Source of the DNA: AAA164-E04 sp964342825
GTDB lineage: Bacteria; Verrucomicrobiota; Verrucomicrobiia; Limisphaerales; AAA164-E04
Length of the DNA stretch: 64,000 bases
Reading direction: 5' to 3'
NCBI GenBank assembly: GCA_964342825.1
Contig: CAYFHO010000002.1
Span: 124,001 to 188,000 of the forward strand
Shown: positions 34,988 to 41,872 of the stretch, one piece after another
How the letters are laid out: each line of letters begins with the position of its first letter
How positions within the stretch are numbered: position 1 is the first letter of the stretch
Translations under genes and position numbers: made by a program
Notes under the pieces: model-generated
Seen by the model: only the letters and a program-made list of their open reading frames with translations
The model's database searches: none
What the model was told of the DNA's origin: nothing

Positions 34988-36523
34988 ATGCGAAATCAGC
35001 AAACTCAAAAACATATCCTCGTTATAGGAGCTGGACCAGGTGGCCTTACGGCGGCCATGATTTTGGCCTACAGAGGTTTTAAAGTCACCGTATTGGAAAA
35101 GGCTTCAAAGGTGGGAGGAAGAAATGCGTCTATCGAGCGCAACGGATACAAGTTCGATACAGGACCGACGTTCCTGATGATGAAATTTCTTCTGGACGAA
35201 GTTTTTGAAGAAGCTGGCAAGCACTTGGATGACTACGTTGAAAGTGTCAAACTCGAACCAATGTACCGCCTTCAGTTCAAGGACAAGACATTTGAACCCA
35301 CGACGGACCGTGAAGCGATGCTTCAGCAATTGGACGCATGTTTTCCAGGGAACAAGGACGGCTATGACAAATTCCTGAAGGTAGAGAAAGAAAGATACGA
35401 AAGTATGTATCCTTGCCTTCAGAAGGATTACAATTCCATGAGCAGGTACTTGAGCATGGACATGCTGAAAGCCTTACCAAAGCTTTCTCTGGGACGTTCC
35501 ATATTTGAAGTTCTAGGTGATTATTTCGAAGATGAAAAACTCAAGCTTTCGTTCACGTTCCAATCCAAATACCTGGGAATGTCAGCATGGGAATGCCCTG
35601 GAGCCTTTGCTCTTCTACCCTACATAGAACATGCATTTGGCGTCTGGCACACGATGGGAGGCCTTAGCGAGATTTCGGAGGCCATGGCAAAAGTTTGCAG
35701 GGAACTAGGGGTGGACATCCGGCTGGAGACGCCTGCCAAACAACTCTTATTGTCAGGCCATAAAGTTCGTGGTGCTGAACTCCCGAATGGAGAAGAGATA
35801 TGGGCTGATGAGACGGTCCTGAATGCCGATTTTGGATACGCCATGAAAAACCTGGTCCCTCCAGGTGTGTTAAAGAAGTATAGTCCTGAGAATGTAGACA
35901 AACGGGAATATTCCTGTTCCACGTTCATGCTCTACCTCGGTTTGGACAAAGTGTATGACCTGCCTCACCACACGATCTTTTTTGCCGAGGATTACAAGTC
36001 TAACATCGAAGATATATTCAAAATAAAAAAACTATCCAAAGACCTTTCCTTCTACGTCAGAAATGCCAGCGTCACCGATCCCTCTCTGGCACCTGAGGGC
36101 CATTCAGCTTTGTATGTTTTGGTGCCTGTTCCTAATCTTACCGCACCCATAGATTGGGAACAAAAGAAAGACTCATTCCGGAACGAGGTCATTCGAGCTT
36201 TGGAAACAACAGGTGGGATGTCCGATCTAAGAGACCATATCAAAGAAGAAATCGTATACTCTCCCAAAACATGGGAAGAGATGAATATTCAATTTGGAGC
36301 AACTTTCAACCTGGCTCACTCTTTGAACCAAATGATGTACCTCCGCCCAAGGAATAAGTTCGAAGAGCTTGATAACTGCTACCTGGTAGGCGGTGGAACC
36401 CATCCGGGAAGTGGTTTACCCATGATCTATGAATCTGGACGTATTGCGGCCAACCTTATTTCACGCGAACATGACGTTCCGTTCACTTCAAAAAACCTGC
36501 AGGTCCAACCTCGATCAAGATGA
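34988..36523 (+). CDS. CrtI-family phytoene desaturase / carotenoid oxidoreductase
   Basis: 511 residues, an FAD-dependent amine-oxidase-type enzyme. N-terminal dinucleotide motif VIGAGPGGLTAAMILAYRGFKVTVLEK, then GGRNASIERNGYKFDTGPTFLMM (typical of CrtI/CrtD/CrtN) and the C-terminal FAD block LVGGGTHPGSGLPMIYESGRIAANLI. It desaturates or isomerises carotenoid precursors; the exact member (phytoene desaturase, hydroxyneurosporene desaturase or a related enzyme) cannot be told from sequence alone. No phytoene synthase gene is in the window. The last four bases overlap the start of the UbiB-like gene, so the two are translationally coupled. Confidence 0.85.
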   Translation: MRNQQTQKHILVIGAGPGGLTAAMILAYRGFKVTVLEKASKVGGRNASIERNGYKFDTGPTFLMMKFLLDEVFEEAGKHLDDYVESVKLEPMYRLQFKDKTFEPTTDREAMLQQLDACFPGNKDGYDKFLKVEKERYESMYPCLQKDYNSMSRYLSMDMLKALPKLSLGRSIFEVLGDYFEDEKLKLSFTFQSKYLGMSAWECPGAFALLPYIEHAFGVWHTMGGLSEISEAMAKVCRELGVDIRLETPAKQLLLSGHKVRGAELPNGEEIWADETVLNADFGYAMKNLVPPGVLKKYSPENVDKREYSCSTFMLYLGLDKVYDLPHHTIFFAEDYKSNIEDIFKIKKLSKDLSFYVRNASVTDPSLAPEGHSALYVLVPVPNLTAPIDWEQKKDSFRNEVIRALETTGGMSDLRDHIKEEIVYSPKTWEEMNIQFGATFNLAHSLNQMMYLRPRNKFEELDNCYLVGGGTHPGSGLPMIYESGRIAANLISREHDVPFTSKNLQVQPRSR

Positions 36524-37731
36524 ATTTGTTTCAATTCGGCAGACTGATCCATGTGATTTATGGCCGAAAAGGACATCTACCGGATTTGGATTGGATACAA
36601 TCTTTGGGATTGTTTGCGGTCAAGCTGGCACAAATCCATGCATTGAGAATTGATTTCCTGGAACGTAAAAAATGCGAGCATCTGGCAAAATTATACCGGC
36701 AAGCCAATGAGGTAAGTGCGGAAGATTTTCACAGAATTCTAAGAGAATCGTCCGCTGAAAATTTTGAAGACAACTTTGAAAATATCTCTCAATCCCCATT
36801 AGCGACCGCCTCTGTGGGGCAGGTTCACAAAGCTACATTGAAGTCAGGAGAACCTGTGGTGATTAAGGCTGTAAAAAAGGAGGTAGCCAATCAATTCCGC
36901 ACGGACGTTTCTCGCATGAAAGGCTGGATTCGATTCGCCACCTGGGTGTACCCAAAGCTGAAGCAAGTAGGAGATCCGCAGGGTATTGTTGAAGACATCG
37001 AACGCTTCACTCTCAGTGAGCTTGATTTACGACATGAGGTCGCCGGCCAGGCAACGCTAAGAGAGATTCACCAAGAGGCAAGTCATTCATTTGATCTACA
37101 AGGCTTGATTTTCCCAGAGGTTTACAGTGATTTATGCCAAAAAAACATCATGGTCTCAGAGTACATAGCTGGGCCGACCTTTGATGAATTGCTGTCAGAA
37201 GGAAAGCTTGATTATAGTGAATTGCTCCATCTTTTTCGCCTTCAGGGCTACTACATGTTTTGCAAAGGGATTTTTCACGGTGACCTTCATCCTGGAAATA
37301 TCATCTATTCCGATGGGCAATTATGTTTCATAGACACAGGCTTCATTGCGAAGGTAAGCAAAAAAATGAGAGTGGGGCTATTCGAATTTTTCGAAGCTCT
37401 GTCATCCAATGACTACGAGAATAGTGCCAAGGCGTTGAACCGAATGTCTGAAGTTGAAATAACCGGAAACAAACTACAAAGTTTCACGGCAGCATTTATT
37501 GATTTGTATCGGGAATTTAAAGGAGCAACTGTATCCCAAATAAGTCTCACTGAAAAAATGATGGAAACCATCAAGTTAGGTGTCCATTCAGGCATGTCGT
37601 TTGAAAGAGGAATTTTTTCGGTCATCCGCAGCCTCATGTATCTCGATGGAATGGTCCTTCGCTGTAATCCAAACGCTGTCCTTTTGGAAGATATGCGCCC
37701 GTATATTGGTGAATTTAAAGGGTTCCTTTAA
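36520..37731 (+). CDS. UbiB/ABC1-family atypical kinase-like protein
   Basis: 403 residues. Family blocks: the QxxS-like N-terminal element (VKLAQIHALRIDFL, about residue 35), the A-rich nucleotide loop ATASVGQVHKATLKSGEPVVIKAVK (about 93-117), HGDLHPGNI (about 256) and FIDTGF in place of the DFG motif. The canonical K-x-G-Q motif reads KLAQ, so the Gly is Ala. UbiB-like proteins are ATPases/kinases that support isoprenoid-quinone synthesis and, in plants, plastid lipid and carotenoid metabolism. Coupling to a CrtI-family gene points to isoprenoid or carotenoid support here; the direct substrate is unknown. No C-terminal membrane helices are evident. Confidence 0.85.
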   Translation: MNLFQFGRLIHVIYGRKGHLPDLDWIQSLGLFAVKLAQIHALRIDFLERKKCEHLAKLYRQANEVSAEDFHRILRESSAENFEDNFENISQSPLATASVGQVHKATLKSGEPVVIKAVKKEVANQFRTDVSRMKGWIRFATWVYPKLKQVGDPQGIVEDIERFTLSELDLRHEVAGQATLREIHQEASHSFDLQGLIFPEVYSDLCQKNIMVSEYIAGPTFDELLSEGKLDYSELLHLFRLQGYYMFCKGIFHGDLHPGNIIYSDGQLCFIDTGFIAKVSKKMRVGLFEFFEALSSNDYENSAKALNRMSEVEITGNKLQSFTAAFIDLYREFKGATVSQISLTEKMMETIKLGVHSGMSFERGIFSVIRSLMYLDGMVLRCNPNAVLLEDMRPYIGEFKGFL

Positions 37732-37748
37732 GGTGCCAACATATTTAA

Positions 37749-40691
37749 TTAATCATTTGCCTCAACGATAAGTTCGAGCTGGAAATACAAGGTCGCTCCA
37801 CTTGATACCGAAACATGATGTTTCAAAATCTGAGGGTAAGGATGGGGATGAGTGTATTGCGCAGGGTTCCCAAGATATTCATAAGGTCCATCTGGTGAGT
37901 GACTGGTTTTTAAAGCATAAGTCACCTGAGGCATGCCCAGCCAGCTCAACTGCATCACCCCCGGCTCAACCAAAGTGGCATAAAGTTCGAGCGCGGAATC
38001 GGGATCCCCTGGATCTGTTTGACTTAACCATTCATCAAAATTGACTAGTCCGTCGTGGTCCGGATCCCCATGCGGTCCATCGGAGGAAGCAGCCAAAAGG
38101 GGAGACAAGCCATGACGGACTTCCCAGCCATCAGGCAATGTGTCACCATCAGTATCCATTTCTTCCGGGTTGCTTTGAAGCAACATTTCTTCTGGGTCCG
38201 ACAGTCCATCACCGTCGGAATCAGGACCAGAGGACAATTGAATGGACACACCCTGTAAAACCAAACCGTCTGAATCCTGATTTCTTACCGTTCCACCAAT
38301 CAAACTGTTATCAAAGGACCAGGGACGACTAAGATCAGACATGGGCTGCCTGCCAGTTATCACGCTCAATTTAAGTGAACCATTTAGTTCTATGCCAGAT
38401 ATCGAACCCAGTGGAATGGCCATTTCAATGAAATTCGCATTTTGTTCGGTCAGGTGAGTGTTGCTTAGGTGTGGATCTAAGAGTTGTGGACTTATGTTAT
38501 ATTGTTGAAGACGTGCGCCAGTTACGGGTTGTAAGTCTCCACCTGCGAAAAACAAACCTTGTGGACCGAGAAGCCCGGAACTTGATCGATCAAATATACT
38601 TTGCGTAGAGTCGGCGTATTCATCTCCCAAAACTCCGATCAATTGGGGTTTCCAATTTTCAAAATGCAGGTCTTTCAAAAAACTCAATTCATCCTTTGCT
38701 TCGTCCCCTGCCTCATTTTCCGTTCCGAGAAAAACCATCAATGCTCCATCGTCAGGTAGCGAAACTGATTGAAATCCGAGATACAAATAATTCAGATCAT
38801 TATGAACGTTCAAAGTGCCACCATGAGAGTAACTCCCAAGATTTGCGACCAATGGTGCACCCGTAAAATCAAAATGTTGCCCTATGATATTTCCATCTCC
38901 ATCATTGACCGGTTCTGTTTCAATATGTGGAATTTGCCAGGAAGAAGAATGAATATGTTCTATTTCTGTAGGCTGCCGAAAAGTGAAGTTATCGATCACA
39001 TTTCCTCCATCATCGATGGCTTCTAGTCGACATGTATTGCCATCAATTTCCACATTGAGAAAATGATGCTGTTTTCGAAAAACGGAACTTAATTGATCGT
39101 GCTCTCGGAGCGGATAGAGGTTACCACCACCTCCAGCAGTTAACAAGGCAACCACACCTGAATCTGGAGTAAAACGTTCATAAACATGATCGTGACCAGT
39201 GAAAATCAAGGAAACTCCAAAACGATTCGCCAATGATAAAAGAAGACTACCCAATTCCTCTGTATCCCGAATTCCATTCCGATTATAGTCATCGAACCGA
39301 TGTAGACTGGAAGTACGAATAGGATGATGGACAACAAAAAACTTCCAATGACTTTGGGATCGTTCCAACTCTTTTACCAACCATCGATGCTGGGCGCCAT
39401 CCTCCTTTAATTCGTATTGATAAAAAAATGGGGCAAACAATACAAAGAACTGCGCTGGGCCGTTATTAAAAGTGTAATAAGCCTCAGGGAATGTGGACTC
39501 GATCGCATGCCCTTCAGGTGGGGTGTCATTCATTGGACTGTGAAAAAGTAATGGGGGTAGTGAAAACCCCTTGTCGAGGTCATGATTTCCGATGGCAAGA
39601 TAATAAGGTATCGATCTCATGTGTAGGCCGTATATGCTGTAATGCCTGAAATCGACCAAATCAGATGTCAATGAAGGATAAACCATATCACCGGTATGCA
39701 GGACCATTTCAGGGCGAGCGTTCCTTATTTGATCGGCTATCCTGTATTGAGCCAAGGATCCTCGACCGCTGTCTCCCAACACCGCAAACCGAAGGTGTTC
39801 CTTGTCGGGATCGGGAGTCGTAAAAGAGGAAACTGAGGAGCGCATAACCCCGTCGACGGTTTCTAATTCAACTTGATAGTAATAGAGACAGCCTGCCTTT
39901 AGTGAATCAATGAGCACTTCAGGTTCCACGGAAGGTTCTTCGAACTCGACGCTATGATTGAGTTCATTTCGAACCAAACCATAGTTCACTTTGCCTATGT
40001 ATGGGGACAGAGTTTTCCATGAAATCACAGCGGAATCAGCATACAACTGATGGACCATGGGTTGCCGTGAAAAATTGGAAGAAAGCTCTGCAACAAAAAC
40101 AAAAGATGATCCTTCTGCAGCAGCATGCACTTGTGCGCCAAGAATATTAGTACCTTCCTTTAGAAGAGGAATGGCGTGATTCAGGGAAAGTTCCACTAGC
40201 AGATCATCAGACCTGAAAGCCGAGCGTTGGTTCAAAGTGATGTCATCAGCAGAGAGTTCTCCAAAACCTGAATTGTAGATGGGATGACCATTCAACCAAA
40301 GAACACATCCATGCCTGAATTGAAGACGCAAAACCAGCAATTGAACCTCTTCCAAATTGACAATCTCAAATTCATTTCTAAAAAAAACACTATGATAACT
40401 AGATCCAAAATCAGAAAAATGTGTTGCTTGCAGCAGATGATTAAAGCCCCCTGAAAAGCCTCCTTTTGCCAGTTGCCAGGATGAATCGTCATAATCAAGT
40501 GAATACCAGGGAGGCACTTGATCATTGAAATTAAAATCCGATCCTCTTTTAAAATGCCAGGGATCGGTCACTCGAATGAGCGTTTCAGAAAAAAGAGAAT
40601 GCGGAATCCCAAAAACTAAGGCCCATAGGTACCAGCAAGCAAAGAACTTGATATAACCTGAAAGATAGCGCTGGAGGTGTGGTGTCAACAT
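37749..40691 (-). CDS. large secreted purple-acid-phosphatase-like protein
   Basis: About 980 residues from the ATG ending at 40691, giving a signal peptide. In full-frame numbering (add 19): N-terminal galactose-binding-like region (60-220), fibronectin-III-like domain (225-312), metallophosphatase domain (318-590) with GDSG, GDMVY, GNHD, VVHHP and GHDHVYERF. This set, with Tyr in GDxxY, is typical of purple acid phosphatases. A beta-rich region (600-835) follows, then calcium-binding thrombospondin-3-type repeats (DSDGDGLSDPEE, DTDGDTLPDGWE, DPDHDGLVNFDEW; 842-908), and a terminal domain of about 85 residues. It converges on the UbiB-like gene and lies 89 bp after the receiver gene on the same strand. 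Likely extracellular phosphate scavenging or polymer-bound hydrolysis. Confidence 0.85.
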   Translation of the reverse strand: MLTPHLQRYLSGYIKFFACWYLWALVFGIPHSLFSETLIRVTDPWHFKRGSDFNFNDQVPPWYSLDYDDSSWQLAKGGFSGGFNHLLQATHFSDFGSSYHSVFFRNEFEIVNLEEVQLLVLRLQFRHGCVLWLNGHPIYNSGFGELSADDITLNQRSAFRSDDLLVELSLNHAIPLLKEGTNILGAQVHAAAEGSSFVFVAELSSNFSRQPMVHQLYADSAVISWKTLSPYIGKVNYGLVRNELNHSVEFEEPSVEPEVLIDSLKAGCLYYYQVELETVDGVMRSSVSSFTTPDPDKEHLRFAVLGDSGRGSLAQYRIADQIRNARPEMVLHTGDMVYPSLTSDLVDFRHYSIYGLHMRSIPYYLAIGNHDLDKGFSLPPLLFHSPMNDTPPEGHAIESTFPEAYYTFNNGPAQFFVLFAPFFYQYELKEDGAQHRWLVKELERSQSHWKFFVVHHPIRTSSLHRFDDYNRNGIRDTEELGSLLLSLANRFGVSLIFTGHDHVYERFTPDSGVVALLTAGGGGNLYPLREHDQLSSVFRKQHHFLNVEIDGNTCRLEAIDDGGNVIDNFTFRQPTEIEHIHSSSWQIPHIETEPVNDGDGNIIGQHFDFTGAPLVANLGSYSHGGTLNVHNDLNYLYLGFQSVSLPDDGALMVFLGTENEAGDEAKDELSFLKDLHFENWKPQLIGVLGDEYADSTQSIFDRSSSGLLGPQGLFFAGGDLQPVTGARLQQYNISPQLLDPHLSNTHLTEQNANFIEMAIPLGSISGIELNGSLKLSVITGRQPMSDLSRPWSFDNSLIGGTVRNQDSDGLVLQGVSIQLSSGPDSDGDGLSDPEEMLLQSNPEEMDTDGDTLPDGWEVRHGLSPLLAASSDGPHGDPDHDGLVNFDEWLSQTDPGDPDSALELYATLVEPGVMQLSWLGMPQVTYALKTSHSPDGPYEYLGNPAQYTHPHPYPQILKHHVSVSSGATLYFQLELIVEAND

Positions 40692-40780
40692 CGCAAAACA
40701 AAAGTGTTGCCAGGTACCTCCCTGAGGAACAACCACCAAATATCGCAATCAAGTAAAATTTGATCAGTTGAAAATAAAAT

Positions 40781-41290
40781 TCAGCAGGAAGCAAAAGCTG
40801 AGTTTACCTCGAGATCAGTCATGTTCCGGATTAAATCTGGAATTGAAAAAGGCTTGGAAATAAACCCTTTTACATGACTTGAGGCTAAATCTGATTTATC
40901 ATGTTTTTCACCCGACATGAGAATAACCGGCGGAGCATGATTTAACTGGCCGAGCTTTTTAGCAAAATCCCACCCTGAGCACCCTCGCAAACCTACATCG
41001 ACCAAGGCAAAGTCAAATTGATTACCGTCATTGGACAGTTTATCAAAAGCTCGATGATGACATTCTTCGGTGTGAACATCAAATGAATGAGTTTTTAACA
41101 ATCTTCCAATGGCTCGCAAGAATATGGGATTATCATCCAGAAGCAGGATGCGTCGCGAACGAAGGCTGGGAACACTAGCTTTCTCCAACCTTGGTTGAAC
41201 AAAAATGGGGCTAACTCTAAAACGGCTTCCAACATTCCGAAACCTGACCGGAATGAAAGGATTCATTTCACTGCGGGGTGCACAGATCAT
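40781..41290 (-). CDS. single-domain response regulator
   Basis: 169 residues. After a basic N-terminal extension of about 45 residues comes one receiver domain: acidic pair LLLDDN, phospho-Asp in ALVDVGLRG, Ser in LMSGE, Lys in FISKPFS. There is no output domain. The start is supported by a strong ribosome binding site (AAGGAG about 10 bp upstream). It is divergent from the hybrid kinase gene across 582 bp; it could be a partner of that kinase or act in chemotaxis/motility signalling. Confidence 0.85.
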   Translation of the reverse strand: MICAPRSEMNPFIPVRFRNVGSRFRVSPIFVQPRLEKASVPSLRSRRILLLDDNPIFLRAIGRLLKTHSFDVHTEECHHRAFDKLSNDGNQFDFALVDVGLRGCSGWDFAKKLGQLNHAPPVILMSGEKHDKSDLASSHVKGFISKPFSIPDLIRNMTDLEVNSAFASC

Positions 41291-41872
41291 ATCGGTTTTC
41301 TCCTTTGTTTAACTTTGAACAATGACCTTGTTCTTACATCTAGCAAACGTTCAGCAAAAAATCGTTATCCTAAATTGAGCCAACGCCTGCCACAGGCAAA
41401 TCTTACTCCTCCCTTTTGACGTGAGACATCCTGTAGCATGAATGAGCCCATCGTCTAACCTAATGTTGCGCTGCGCAACACAATTCTTGCCAAACAACCT
41501 GGTTCAAATAAGGGCAAAAACCCGTCAAAAAATTGTTGTCCATTCGTATTAAGCACGTTGCAAGATATGAACCGAAAAAATAATCACCAAAAGAACCAAC
41601 CAAAAAAAAGGATGTTTTTTGTCTTGGTAGCAGTGAGTCGGGTTCTCGATACATCAGAAGTGGTAAAAAATGCTCCTTCAGTAAGGAAAAATCTGCCTTC
41701 GGTGTCGAGATCGGCCTGGTCCATGTGTTTCAGCTAAACATCGATAGCAATCTTCCGATAAAAGTCTGACCAAAGTAGATGTGAAGGTCAGATAAGTCCA
41801 CCATGCTCCTTTTGAAGAGAGTGTGCATTTTACACATTTTACTGAGATTCGTTTGGTCATTGAGGGCAATAT
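41291..41872. other. divergent intergenic region with palindrome and small frame
   Basis: 582 bp between the receiver and hybrid-kinase genes. It contains a perfect palindrome TGTTGCG-CTG-CGCAACA (41464-41480), a 56-codon plus-strand frame at 41567-41737 with a Lys/Asn/Gln-rich start and no recognisable domain, and a candidate sigma-28 promoter at 41735-41761. I do not call the small frame a gene: its start lacks a convincing ribosome binding site. Confidence 0.45.
41735..41761 (+). promoter_or_regulatory. candidate sigma-28 promoter for the hybrid kinase gene
   Basis: TAAACATC (41735-41742), 11 bp, TCCGATAA (41754-41761). The sigma-28 consensus is TAAAGTTT-N11-GCCGATAA: the -10 matches seven of eight bases and the -35 its first four plus one. 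The spacing is identical to the sites before fliC and fliD. The predicted leader is about 105 nt. Confidence 0.6.

Noticed and set aside
41281..41320. ACCGAT and a TCAAAGTT-like element on the minus strand before the receiver gene, resembling a sigma-28 promoter
   Set aside because: The spacing is 14 bp rather than the 11 bp of the three other sites, and the -10 would overlap the ATG. The AAGGAG there is better explained as the ribosome binding site.
41567..41737. 56-codon Lys-rich frame in the kinase upstream region
   Set aside because: No ribosome binding site or recognisable domain; it overlaps the candidate sigma-28 promoter. Noted but not called as a gene.
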